A DNA stretch of 64,000 nucleotides from Bacteroidota bacterium (GTDB lineage: Bacteria > Bacteroidota > Bacteroidia > Bacteroidales > WCHB1-69), in NCBI GenBank assembly GCA_023413895.1, contig JAEZOU010000020.1, positions 1 to 64,000 of the forward strand. The letters run 5' to 3'. A program made the position numbers and the translations under genes. The notes below the pieces were generated by a model. That model ran no database searches. It was not told where the DNA came from and worked only from the letters and a program-made list of their open reading frames with translations. This document shows positions 1 to 7,743 of this stretch, in pieces. Each line of letters begins with the position of its first letter. Position 1 is the first letter of the stretch.

Positions 1-2
1 CT

Positions 3-371
3 GTTATATCATCAGTAGTAAGTTTGGGTGCAACACTTGAGGCCACAGCAGTTGTTGATATTACTATTGCTACAGCATCAACGGTTAATAGTATTGATGA
101 TGCAACAACAGACAATTCTGGAAAGACGGCGTCCCAACGTATGTGCGACGATAATTCAAGAGCAAAAGGTCAAGTAGATTTTGTAAAAAATGCAACATTG
201 GCGGTATCTGTTTTACATTCTAGTAAGAAAATTGCAAAAATAGTTAAAGAAACTATCAAAAATGGGAAACAAGTACTAAAGGAAAATGCAACAGAATTTA
301 TAAATAACGTGGCTAATATTGCTTCTAATATGCATAATTCAATCAAAAAAATTAAGAAAGAGGAGGAATAA
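3..371 (+). CDS. C-terminal fragment of a probable Rhs-type toxin (5' end outside the window)
   Basis: The reading frame is open to the left edge, so the first visible start-like codon (TTG at 24) is probably not the real start. The visible part has about 122 residues and no recognisable catalytic motif. It begins with a small-residue, Thr/Ala/Val-rich stretch that could be a helical or membrane-inserting segment, then a Lys-rich helical tail ending in KKEEE. It sits directly before a small membrane protein and just before the first complete Rhs cassette, so I infer it is the toxin end of a further cassette. Function unknown. It could also be the tail of an unrelated protein. Confidence 0.5.
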   Translation, partial: VISSVVSLGATLEATAVVDITIATASTVNSIDDATTDNSGKTASQRMCDDNSRAKGQVDFVKNATLAVSVLHSSKKIAKIVKETIKNGKQVLKENATEFINNVANIASNMHNSIKKIKKEEE

Positions 372-805
372 TGAAATTATCAGATAATAGAGTCCCTCTT
401 GTAAAAACGAAGACATTGTTCCCTCTAATAGCTCCTATCACTATGGTATGTTCAATTCCTAATGTGGGATTTGATTGGATCAGCTTTCTCACGGCATTTG
501 TCATTACATACCCTCTTTGGTGTTTTAGCGTTCAGTCTGTAATATTTTATGATGAGTGTATTGTTATATTTCGACCATTTGTGTTTTGTAAAAAAATCAT
601 ATTTTATGACCAAATAGAATACATTAAGGATACGTCTATTGGAAAATTTTTTGCGACTACTTCACCTTTTGATTTGGATGTTTATATAAGAGGAAAGAAG
701 CATCCGATAGGAATTTCTATGCCATCATCTTTACAAAAACGAGATAAGTTAAAAAAAATAATTGAATCAAAAGAGATACAAGCTGAATGGGGAATGTATA
801 AATAA
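371..805 (+). CDS. Small membrane protein, candidate immunity protein of the left-edge cassette
   Basis: This 144-residue protein has two hydrophobic segments (about residues 15-32 and 37-58), then a soluble domain rich in beta-forming residues with an FRPFVF-like strand and a conserved-looking DQIEYIKD, reminiscent of bacterial PH-like domains. Its ATG overlaps the stop of the upstream gene by one base (TAATG), so the two are translationally coupled. The ATG is preceded by AGGAGG, a strong Shine-Dalgarno rarely seen in this window. Position and membrane anchoring suggest protection against the preceding toxin-like protein. That role is inferred from gene order. No named immunity family is recognised. 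Confidence 0.55.
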   Translation: MKLSDNRVPLVKTKTLFPLIAPITMVCSIPNVGFDWISFLTAFVITYPLWCFSVQSVIFYDECIVIFRPFVFCKKIIFYDQIEYIKDTSIGKFFATTSPFDLDVYIRGKKHPIGISMPSSLQKRDKLKKIIESKEIQAEWGMYK

Positions 806-879
806 ATTCTAATATAACCTTTCAATCAGATTTAGGATAACTAAATTTATTTCAACTACCCAATCTCAAACTTTTTTCT

Positions 880-887
880 TACCTTTG
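880..887 (+). promoter_or_regulatory. Bacteroidetes -7 box of Rhs cassette 1
   Basis: TACCTTTG matches the TAnnTTTG consensus and ends exactly 17 bases before the ATG at 905. The same box at the same spacing precedes three other cassettes. No clear TTTG -33 element is visible. Confidence 0.6.
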
Positions 888-904
888 CACCCCACTAATT
901 CGTA

Positions 905-1741
905 ATGCACGTTTCTTCCACATATCGCCCACAAAACCAAATACTTCCGCAGGGAAACTTGTCGGCAACTACGTCTTATACCTTCTCCGCCAAGGAACGC
1001 GACCCCGAAACCGGCCTATCTTACTTTGGCGCACGCTATTACACCAGCGACCTAGGCATCTGGCTGAGCGTGGACCCGATGAGTGACAAGTTTCCAAATG
1101 AAAGTCCTTATGTGTATTGTGGAAATGCTCCAATCACACTGAAAGATCCTAATGGGCGGGAAAAAATCAATGCCTTTGGAAAACACTATAAATCGCATAG
1201 TGACGCTTGTAATAGATATAAAGACAATGTCCCTGTTATTCATTTATGGGCACACGGAAATAGCAATATGATGCAAACATTCAATCCTAAAACTGACGAA
1301 CCTCAATTTGTTCGCAATGCTAACGATATGCATGCCTTTCTGTGTGAACATAGTGATATTTATCAAAACAACTCTGATAATAATAAAACTTCTATATTAG
1401 TTCTTCACTCATGCCAGACTGGAAAAGGAGAAGATAATATAGCACAACAATTATCTTCAGATCTTGACCTACTGGTGGTTGCTCCTTCTGAAAACGTTTA
1501 TAACAGCACACAAAACGCAGGAACAATGCAAGAATTCACTTGCGAAATAGGCGTAAACAGCACGTATAAAAATAAAAATGGCAAAAAGCAGGTCGGGAAG
1601 AGAGGTTCATGGAACATTTATTACAAAGGAATAATGGTAGATAGTTTCGATGGCCATACAAAACCTAACTTTAAAGATCCGCAAAAAATAATTGAGAAAT
1701 ATGAAAAAAAATACCAAGAAATCATATCGATTGACTCATAA
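905..1741 (+). CDS. Orphan Rhs tip 1: Rhs core with clan CD (caspase-like) cysteine peptidase-type toxin domain
   Basis: Residues 1-84 are the end of an Rhs-associated core, with the hallmark LSYFGARYYTSDLGIWLSVDPM block ending at DPNG. There is no YD-repeat shell and no signal peptide, so this is a tip-only orphan with its own start. After DPNG the sequence changes to an unrelated AT-rich domain (about residues 85-278). It has a hydrophobic strand followed by His117-Gly118 (WAHGN) and a second strand followed by Cys170 (VLHSCQTGKG), the His-Gly ... Cys order of clan CD peptidases such as caspases and C80 domains of polymorphic toxins. The protease call is inferred from these two motifs. The gene overlaps its downstream neighbour by 41 bases, typical of toxin-immunity pairs. 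Confidence 0.7.
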   Translation: MHVSSTYRPQNQILPQGNLSATTSYTFSAKERDPETGLSYFGARYYTSDLGIWLSVDPMSDKFPNESPYVYCGNAPITLKDPNGREKINAFGKHYKSHSDACNRYKDNVPVIHLWAHGNSNMMQTFNPKTDEPQFVRNANDMHAFLCEHSDIYQNNSDNNKTSILVLHSCQTGKGEDNIAQQLSSDLDLLVVAPSENVYNSTQNAGTMQEFTCEIGVNSTYKNKNGKKQVGKRGSWNIYYKGIMVDSFDGHTKPNFKDPQKIIEKYEKKYQEIISIDS

Positions 1742-2300
1742 TTGGATTGATGTGGTTAACATCGTTTTGTTTTGCATTTTGTGTCCACAAAATATATTAG
1801 GTCAGGAATTTATTGTTATATCGCCGAGATATACTCGTGCTCAAACACAATTATTCAAAGATAGCATCGTGATGAGAGGCGATATAGAATCATGGGGAAA
1901 CTTGTGCTTTACTGAAGATAAGGAATATTCGAAATATCCCAATGGGGAAAAAAACAGATACGAGTTGGAGTTTCCGTACGTTTTGATTCTTGCAAACAGA
2001 TATGATAATCCTCAAGCGTGTTATGTAATCTACGATTTGATTACAGAAATGTATGACGCATATAAAATAGAAATGGACTCTGCCACAATTAATTTTATTT
2101 TGTATTATTTAAACAAAGGTGCAGATTTAGGAGATGGAGAGTGTCTGAAAATATTGTATGAATTTTACATTGAAGGAAAATATGTGATAAAAAATGTTGA
2201 AAAAGCAAATTTATACAGACAGCGATATGAAAAACTATTCACTTGTCCAATGCAACTGGAGAAATCTTATCCTTTACCACACAACCTTGGTGTAGAATGA
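1701..2300 (+). CDS. Exported Sel1-like protein, candidate immunity to Rhs tip 1
   Basis: I place the start at the ATG at 1701, inside the end of the toxin gene. A TTG at 1692 is possible but less likely. The protein has a basic N-terminus and a hydrophobic stretch ending in ILGQEF, which looks like a signal peptide, so it should act outside the cytoplasm. The C-terminal half contains a Sel1/TPR-like repeat (GADLGDGEC ... YIEGKYVIKNVEKANLYRQRYEKL). Sel1/TPR scaffolds are known among immunity proteins. The immunity role here rests on overlap and order. Confidence 0.55.
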   Translation: MKKNTKKSYRLTHNWIDVVNIVLFCILCPQNILGQEFIVISPRYTRAQTQLFKDSIVMRGDIESWGNLCFTEDKEYSKYPNGEKNRYELEFPYVLILANRYDNPQACYVIYDLITEMYDAYKIEMDSATINFILYYLNKGADLGDGECLKILYEFYIEGKYVIKNVEKANLYRQRYEKLFTCPMQLEKSYPLPHNLGVE

Positions 2301-2521
2301 CTATTGATTCAATTCCGGAAAAAGCAAACCTGATAAAAATTGAGATGCCAACCTTTGAATATTTCTCTTTGAGTTATGCTAATTTGAAATGGAATTATAT
2401 AATTCCCATTCGAGGCAAAACTTGTTTATTTCAAGGTTGCATTTTTCATAAAACAAAAGAAAAGGATATTTTTACTACTACTAGAAACAAAGGTAGAAAT
2501 AATTGTATTAAGAAACAATAA
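2297..2521 (+). CDS. Small hypothetical protein of cassette 1
   Basis: The ATG overlaps the upstream stop codon (ATGA), so it would be translated by coupling as a 74-residue protein. It has no signal peptide. It is mixed hydrophobic/basic with two Cys (CLFQGC), an aromatic centre (EYFSLSYANLKW) and a basic tail. An in-frame start at 2243 is also possible. It is either a second small protein of the pair or the frameshifted remnant of a longer immunity gene. No family recognised. Confidence 0.4.
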   Translation: MTIDSIPEKANLIKIEMPTFEYFSLSYANLKWNYIIPIRGKTCLFQGCIFHKTKEKDIFTTTRNKGRNNCIKKQ

Positions 2522-2589
2522 TATAGATTTCTGTGAGCATCTTGCAGCAAAAATTGAACTAAAAAGCTCCCCATCTCAAACTTTTTCCC

Positions 2590-2597
2590 TACCTTTG
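2590..2597 (+). promoter_or_regulatory. Bacteroidetes -7 box of Rhs cassette 2
   Basis: TACCTTTG, 17 bases before the ATG at 2615. It lies in the block shared by cassettes, which begins around the CATCTCAAAC sequence at about 2571. Confidence 0.6.
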
Positions 2598-2614
2598 CAC
2601 CCAACTAATCCGCA

Positions 2615-3493
2615 ATGCACGTTTCTTCCACATATCGCCCGCAAAACCAAATACTTCCGCAGGGAAACTTGTCGGCAATGGTGCCTTATACCTTCTCCGC
2701 GAAAGAGAAAGACTCGGAAACGAACTTATCTTACTTTGGCGCACGCTATTACACCAGCGACCTGTCCATCTGGCTCAGCGTGGACCCGATGTCTGCGAAA
2801 TATCCTTCGCTCAGCCCGTATGTTTACTGCGCGAATAACCCGATTAAGTTGGTGGACCCGAATGGGGAAGATTGGGTTGAGCGAGAGGTGGAAGGACGAA
2901 AAGAAGTTTATTATGACAGGTCTGTCAAATCACAGGCCGATGTAAACAAAAAATATGGAGAAAGTTCTGGCGTAAGGCATCTTGCAGATGGAACAAAAGT
3001 TGGCAATGGTCAATACACCGTTTACAATGACCATAAAGGAAACAAAAATGGTGTTGTGAAAGACGCTAATGGAAAAACTATAAATCCAGATAGAACAATA
3101 ATTTACGGAAAAGGTTATACTCTTTTTGCTGGTGTGACAGATGAAAGTGTTAATGCGGAATCTTTACACAACAATTATTTTGGTTCTAGTTATATCGGTC
3201 CAGACAATCCCAAAGACTATAATGGGAAAGACAATTATGATTACCAACCCACATGGAGCCCAACAGAAATGGCAGCTTATCATCATGACATGGCGTATGA
3301 TGCAGTTGGAGCCGAAGGAGTGTCAGGAGCTTTGTTCGACCAACGTACAAAATGCGCCGACCGATGTTTGATAAATGAGTGCAAAAAAATTGCAAAAGAC
3401 CCTAACGTGAATACGTCAGAAAGAAGAAGAGCAAGAAGAATTGCTTTTGGTTTTTCCTGTGTAGATTTTATATTTAAGACACCATCTTTTTAA
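2615..3493 (+). CDS. Orphan Rhs tip 2: Rhs core with phospholipase A2-like toxin domain
   Basis: Residues 1-86 are the Rhs core ending at DPNGED. The C-terminal region has a linker with DANGK-type repeats, then a segment at about 190-250 that closely follows the parvovirus/bacterial phospholipase A2-like pattern: YIGP at 193-196 (calcium loop type), then a Pro-containing spacer and HHD at 223-225 in the context MAAYHHDMAYD, with the catalytic His-Asp pair. Downstream Cys residues (KCADRCL) may form disulfides. The inferred activity is hydrolysis of the acyl ester of membrane phospholipids, which agrees with the membrane-anchored protein encoded next. The core is GC-richer than the toxin part, the usual mosaic of Rhs tips. 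Confidence 0.75.
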   Translation: MHVSSTYRPQNQILPQGNLSAMVPYTFSAKEKDSETNLSYFGARYYTSDLSIWLSVDPMSAKYPSLSPYVYCANNPIKLVDPNGEDWVEREVEGRKEVYYDRSVKSQADVNKKYGESSGVRHLADGTKVGNGQYTVYNDHKGNKNGVVKDANGKTINPDRTIIYGKGYTLFAGVTDESVNAESLHNNYFGSSYIGPDNPKDYNGKDNYDYQPTWSPTEMAAYHHDMAYDAVGAEGVSGALFDQRTKCADRCLINECKKIAKDPNVNTSERRRARRIAFGFSCVDFIFKTPSF

Positions 3494-3501
3494 AATGCTG
3501 T

Positions 3502-4062
3502 ATGAAAAAACCGGGATATTTGAATAAGTCGATAAAGGTTCTATTATGTATTGTTGTTGTTGGAACATTACTATACGTAGTGTGGGCATTTTTTTTTGTC
3601 GCTACTTTCCATGGAGATACATACGGTAAATCGGAAGCATACGTGATTGATATTAATACAAATACGAGTGACAAACCCCTTAATTCTGCAGACATCATCG
3701 ATTTATTATATGATTTTCAATCTTTACATCCTCAATATAAATTAATGGATACAGATATACAAGGGAATACATATCATAACTTCTCATATAAAATAGATAA
3801 TAGAAATGATCAATATTTGGTTTTCTTCTATATGGGGGATGTTAACATGACATTCTCTTGTATAACTGAAGTAACTTCTTCCAACCATCCTTTAATAAAA
3901 TTGTATGCTATTAATGAAGGTCCTGTATTTCGTCATTGGGAGAGAATTAACTACTACAAGGAAATATCTCGCAAAAAAAACAAAGTAATGAAAAAGAAAT
4001 TTGAAATTGAAATTTTAGATAATTTGGGTGTAAAATGGAGGCGCAGGAGGTTATGGGACTAA
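3502..4062 (+). CDS. Membrane-anchored candidate immunity protein to Rhs tip 2
   Basis: This 186-residue protein starts 9 bases after the toxin gene. One N-terminal transmembrane helix (about residues 11-34, VLLCIVVVGTLLYVVWAFFFV) is followed by a soluble domain that would face the periplasm. The C-terminal 30 residues are strongly basic and end in VKWRRRRLWD. A periplasmic anchor is a sensible place to block a phospholipase attacking the inner membrane. No named family is recognised, and the role is inferred from order. The basic end lies where a further open frame begins, so the last residues could reflect an old frameshift. Confidence 0.55.
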   Translation: MKKPGYLNKSIKVLLCIVVVGTLLYVVWAFFFVATFHGDTYGKSEAYVIDINTNTSDKPLNSADIIDLLYDFQSLHPQYKLMDTDIQGNTYHNFSYKIDNRNDQYLVFFYMGDVNMTFSCITEVTSSNHPLIKLYAINEGPVFRHWERINYYKEISRKKNKVMKKKFEIEILDNLGVKWRRRRLWD

Positions 4063-4316
4063 AAATATATCCCCATAAAACAGATGTTAATATCGCTAAA
4101 GCAAGTCTGGTTACAGGCGGAGGTTTGTCCATAGCAAAAAAAAGGATTTGTTGCTGTTGCAAAAAAACAACTTCTATGGCCACCAAAACAAAAGCTGTTG
4201 CTGCGGCTAAAGTTTCCAATGTATCTAAAAAAGTAACACAAGGGGCATCAAAGATATACACTGCGGTTAAATTTTTGGTAGTATCCCCAAAAGTGTGTAA
4301 TTTCCGGCAAATATGA
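4053..4316 (+). pseudogene. Truncated open frame cut by the 40-bp repeat
   Basis: An open frame overlaps the end of the preceding gene. Its best start is the ATG at 4053, behind AGGAGG at 4045-4050. A start at 4035 is also open. It encodes a Lys/Ala/Val-rich helical protein with a CCCC run, then runs at 4277 straight into the 40-bp IS-end-like repeat, which supplies its last 13 codons and stop. I read it as a gene whose original 3' end was replaced. The helical Ala/Lys composition resembles pre-toxin linkers in Rhs proteins, but that is only an impression. Confidence 0.35.
4277..4316 (+). repeat. 40-bp repeat, copy 1 (IS256-family end-like)
   Basis: It begins GGTAGTATCCCCAAAAGTGT and ends CAAATATGA. 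It matches copies at 7887 and 10313 with only two or three differences each. The copy at 10313 lies directly before a transposase relic, so the repeat is probably the left end of that element. No transposase follows here. Cassette 3 begins within 90 bases. Confidence 0.75.
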
Positions 4317-4379
4317 ACTTTCTTCACTTCTTCCCGAATCGAACTAAATTTCTCTTCTCCTCATCTCAAACTTTTTCCT

Positions 4380-4387
4380 TACCTTTG
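4380..4387 (+). promoter_or_regulatory. Bacteroidetes -7 box of Rhs cassette 3
   Basis: TACCTTTG, 17 bases before the ATG at 4405. The upstream 60 bases, between the 40-bp repeat and this box, are nearly the same as those before cassette 5. Confidence 0.6.
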
Positions 4388-4404
4388 CACCCAACTAATT
4401 CGCA

Positions 4405-5247
4405 ATGCACATTTCTTCCACATATCGCCCACAAAACCAATTGCTTCCGCAGGGAAACTTGTCAGCAACGGTGCCTTATACCTTCTCCGCGAAAGAGAAA
4501 GACCCCGAAACCGGCCTATCTTACTTTGGCGCACGCTATTACACCAGCGACCTGTCCATCTGGCTCAGCGTGGATCCGATGTCTGCGAAATATCCTTCAC
4601 TAAGTCCGTATGTTTATTGTGCAAATAATCCGATTAAGCTAGTGGATCCGAATGGGGAGGAGAATAAATATGCTTTTCATTATGCAAAAAGAAACTTGTT
4701 AAATTTTGTACAATCAGTTAGCGATATTACCTATGACTCTTGGTATGGCTATAATCCAGGGCAGAACTCTCAATTAACAGAACAGATTCCATCTGCGGAG
4801 TCTTGTTATGGAGTGGTTTGGCACGCATATATGAATTCTGGTGAAAAAATTACTTCATATTTGCAGACTGGCTTCTCAACCCCGAACAATCATTTTCATG
4901 GCCGAGAGGTAGCAAAGTCTTGGTTTAAAGCCGGAAATCTTCTTCCAGCAAATGAGGATGGTTTGAGTCGGTCTTTTGAAACAGATATTATGAAAGGAGA
5001 AATAGGTGATATTATTTTTATGAATGGCCATGCTGCAATGTTAGCTGGAGCACCTCAGCAAATTACCATCAATAATGAAACCTATATTAAGTTAAAAACA
5101 TATAGTTCAACATCAGAAAATGGATTTATTGAGCAGGATATACTATTTTATCCCGACAATAGAAATAAAACAATAGGCTGGTCTTGTTTTGAAGGATATG
5201 GCCAACTACATAATACACAAGGTAAAGGTGATCCAAATTTAGAATAA
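4405..5247 (+). CDS. Orphan Rhs tip 3: Rhs core with NlpC/P60-like amidase-type toxin domain
   Basis: Residues 1-86 are the Rhs core. The remaining 194 residues carry a papain-fold amidase pattern: Cys134 at the start of a helix (SAESCYGVVWHAY) and, about 75 residues later, GEIGDIIFMNGHAAMLAG with His209 at the end of a strand. The GDI(I/V)xF ... H arrangement is characteristic of NlpC/P60 and CHAP domains, which cleave peptidoglycan peptides. The inferred target is the cell wall. The next gene encodes a secreted YwqK/MORN protein, a combination that fits a periplasmic amidase with a periplasmic antidote. I cannot tell NlpC/P60 from CHAP or Tae-like amidases by eye. Confidence 0.7.
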   Translation: MHISSTYRPQNQLLPQGNLSATVPYTFSAKEKDPETGLSYFGARYYTSDLSIWLSVDPMSAKYPSLSPYVYCANNPIKLVDPNGEENKYAFHYAKRNLLNFVQSVSDITYDSWYGYNPGQNSQLTEQIPSAESCYGVVWHAYMNSGEKITSYLQTGFSTPNNHFHGREVAKSWFKAGNLLPANEDGLSRSFETDIMKGEIGDIIFMNGHAAMLAGAPQQITINNETYIKLKTYSSTSENGFIEQDILFYPDNRNKTIGWSCFEGYGQLHNTQGKGDPNLE

Positions 5248-5253
5248 CATAAA

Positions 5254-6135
5254 ATGAAAGCTAAATATATTTGTCAAATATTAATTTTCTTGCTCTTCAC
5301 GAAAGGTCTATTTGCTCAAATTCATGTTGTGCCATTTGGAGATGAGCGTTATATGGATTGTGTTTTTAAGGGCTTTTATACTCATTGTATTCCCAAGAAA
5401 ACCTTATCCGATGGTAAATGGATTTTTAACTATCCAGAAACCCAAAGTGTGGCTATGATTACTCATTTCCACAATCAAAAACAGAATGGTATTCAATATA
5501 GATATCGTGAAGATGGAACTTTGGTGGCTATTGACACATACAAAGATGGGAGACGGAATGGTGAAAGCAGAGTTTATTATCCTAATGGACAGGTACATTT
5601 CAAATCATATTTTGCAAATGGATTTATCGTTGGTGAATTTTGGGCATTTGATACTTTAGGAAATATTGGTCGACACGAAATAGCCCCAATGGATTCTAGT
5701 ATAGGATTTAGGAAAGAGTTTAATCCTGTATATATTACAGACATTGAAGGTTTTCAAACCTATAAGGGTGATTTAGACACAATGTTTAGCAAAGATTCCT
5801 TGATGTGGATGAGAAAAATCACGACAGATGATTTTTCAATCTATTCCATTCAATCTAATTCAACAAAACAGCAAGCCAATAAAACTGCATTTATCGGTCA
5901 GCAACGAGATTCTTTACTAACTTATCTTGGTACAGATTATTATATAATGACAGAGGAATATGTTGAGTATGCTATTGATTCACAAAAGAAAGCTATTCAT
6001 CGACTGAATGACATTCCGTTGTACATTTTAAGATGTTATTTTGACAATAATATAATTCGTCAGATTATCATTATAGAAAATAAAACACAATCTTATAGTC
6101 AGATAATTAAATTATTGAAAGAAAGATTGCTATAG
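5254..6135 (+). CDS. Secreted YwqK/MORN_2 repeat protein, candidate immunity to Rhs tip 3
   Basis: An N-terminal signal peptide ends around GLFAQ. Residues about 50-125 contain MORN_2/YwqK-type repeats (DGKWIFNYPET, KQNGIQYRYREDGTL, RRNGESRVYYPNGQVHFKSYFANG). YwqK is annotated as an antitoxin family in Gram-positive polymorphic toxin loci, and here it lies 6 bases after a toxin gene. The C-terminal 150 residues have no recognisable domain. The exported location agrees with a peptidoglycan-cleaving toxin. Two further MORN_2 proteins occur in the window (19374 and 28603) without toxins. Confidence 0.65.
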   Translation: MKAKYICQILIFLLFTKGLFAQIHVVPFGDERYMDCVFKGFYTHCIPKKTLSDGKWIFNYPETQSVAMITHFHNQKQNGIQYRYREDGTLVAIDTYKDGRRNGESRVYYPNGQVHFKSYFANGFIVGEFWAFDTLGNIGRHEIAPMDSSIGFRKEFNPVYITDIEGFQTYKGDLDTMFSKDSLMWMRKITTDDFSIYSIQSNSTKQQANKTAFIGQQRDSLLTYLGTDYYIMTEEYVEYAIDSQKKAIHRLNDIPLYILRCYFDNNIIRQIIIIENKTQSYSQIIKLLKERLL

Positions 6136-6143
6136 GCTTATTT

Positions 6144-7073
6144 ATGTGTAGAATTTGTACATCTGATTCATCTTCATATCTCCATCTTCCGCAGGGAAAC
6201 TTGTCGGCAGCTGCGTCTTATACCTTCTCCGCCAAGGAGAAAGACTCGGAAACCTCGCTATCATACTTTGGCGCACGCTATTACACCAGCGATTTGAGTG
6301 TTTGGCTGAGTGTGGACCCGATGGCTGCGAAATATCCTTCGCTCAGCCCGTACGTTTACTGCGCGAATAACCCGATTAAGTTGGTGGATCCGAATGGGGA
6401 GGAAATTTCCACACATACGGATAAAAATGGCAATGTATTAGCAGTTTATAACGATGGACAACTTGGTATATATGTTCATACTCAAGCTGAGATAGATGCT
6501 TTTAGAAAGGGTGTGAAATTTCAAAATGATGTCAATCAATTAAAAGGCCATACATTGTGTGTGTCATCTTTTTCTGTTGGTGACAAAATCGATTTTGAAT
6601 CGTTCCAAGCAAATAGATGGTTTAACACATTCAAAGGTATGTTTAGCTTTGCATTTGCATATCCAATGAATGCTGTAGTGTACTATGCATCAGAAGCAGG
6701 AAATGGAGGACTATTTGATCCTAAATCAAAATTCAAAAACGGTAGTCAACTCACCGAAGACATATATGTTTCCCCAAGGGATCTGGGCAATTATGCCGCC
6801 GGCTACTTTGGACATGCTGTTGGCCTGTCAAAAGAATTCACCCTTGCATCATTTGGTGCGTTCCAATTATCGAAAAACAACAAAGTAGAGTTCCTGGCAC
6901 ATTTCAACAAATATTATAGACAAGCCTTATCAACCATTGGAATTGGGATAGTACCGTTTCAAAAAACATATGGTGAAGCTGCTATTTCCAATTACTTCCA
7001 AAGATTAGGGTACGAAAACATAAACACTCTTGATGATTTTAACAAAAAGTACAGTATAATATGGAAAGACTAA
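6144..7073 (+). CDS. Orphan Rhs tip 4: Rhs core with possible Ntox44-type toxin domain
   Basis: Homology to the other cassettes begins only at LPQGNLSA (about residue 15). The usual MHVSSTYRPQNQ leader and the -7 box are missing and replaced by an unrelated 14-residue start. The gene follows the cassette 3 immunity gene by 8 bases, so it is probably expressed by read-through. Beyond DPNGEE the domain has a block at about residues 210-245 (VSPRDLGNYAAGYFGHAVGL then FGAFQLS) that resembles the polymorphic toxin type 44 family. That match is from memory and tentative. Enzyme activity unknown. It overlaps the next gene by 13 bases. Confidence 0.6.
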   Translation: MCRICTSDSSSYLHLPQGNLSAAASYTFSAKEKDSETSLSYFGARYYTSDLSVWLSVDPMAAKYPSLSPYVYCANNPIKLVDPNGEEISTHTDKNGNVLAVYNDGQLGIYVHTQAEIDAFRKGVKFQNDVNQLKGHTLCVSSFSVGDKIDFESFQANRWFNTFKGMFSFAFAYPMNAVVYYASEAGNGGLFDPKSKFKNGSQLTEDIYVSPRDLGNYAAGYFGHAVGLSKEFTLASFGAFQLSKNNKVEFLAHFNKYYRQALSTIGIGIVPFQKTYGEAAISNYFQRLGYENINTLDDFNKKYSIIWKD

Positions 7074-7738
7074 TTGTATATTTCTTGACGGTAGTGATGG
7101 CTTGCTCTTTCTATTCATGTAGGTCGGGAAAAACCTCATCACCAAACAATACTATTCCATTCCAAATTTTCCCCGATAACAATAATTGTATAGTGAGTTT
7201 GACAAAAAGTGAGGCAGGAGCAGACAATTACATTCTTACGATAAGAGACAGTAGCTATGAGAAAGATATTACTGTTTTGGGGAATCCATGTGCTCCAATA
7301 ATACATTCAGTTAGCAACGACACAATTTTTATCAATTATTACGCATTTGGACATTGTAACTACCCTGACAACACTTTTCTAAATTCACCTTCCTGCCAAA
7401 ATAGTGAAATAATAGGCAAGTACAATATTGTATCACGTTATTATTATAGTTTGGAATCAGAAGAACTTTATGCGCATTGGGAACCGAGAGCACAAGCATA
7501 TGGATGGTTCATTGACAGTATATCCTTTTCAAAAGATTCCGTTTATTGTTTTGAAGGAATAGAGTTTGTAAGAGGAATACCTATAAATAAATTTTTATTC
7601 AAGAAAGAAAAAAACAGTTTCTGCACATTTGAAATAGATACAAATTATAAGAATATCCAATGGATTTATTTTTATTCAACTGAAGGAGTAAAACAAAAAT
7701 ATCGTAAACATTTATCTTTCTTAATAAATACTTTATAA
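7061..7738 (+). CDS. Lipoprotein, candidate immunity to Rhs tip 4
   Basis: This 225-residue protein begins inside the end of the toxin gene. A short hydrophobic signal ends in the lipobox-like ACSFYSC, so Cys20 is the likely lipidated residue and the protein should be tethered in the envelope. The rest is beta-rich with several Cys. No family recognised. Overlap with the toxin and the lipoprotein signal support an immunity role, which remains inference. Confidence 0.55.
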   Translation: MERLIVYFLTVVMACSFYSCRSGKTSSPNNTIPFQIFPDNNNCIVSLTKSEAGADNYILTIRDSSYEKDITVLGNPCAPIIHSVSNDTIFINYYAFGHCNYPDNTFLNSPSCQNSEIIGKYNIVSRYYYSLESEELYAHWEPRAQAYGWFIDSISFSKDSVYCFEGIEFVRGIPINKFLFKKEKNSFCTFEIDTNYKNIQWIYFYSTEGVKQKYRKHLSFLINTL

Positions 7739-7743
7739 TTTGA

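Noticed and set aside
1052..1243. Minus-strand frame within Rhs tip 1
   Set aside because: Shadow of the conserved core and start of the toxin domain, with no start context or homology. The same holds for minus-strand frames at 3186, 3474, 3947 and 4059.
2595..2945. Plus-strand frame in a second phase across the Rhs core (also at 4313)
   Set aside because: It repeats in each cassette only because the core DNA is conserved. It is Arg/Pro-rich without domain signs, while the other frame encodes the known Rhs core.
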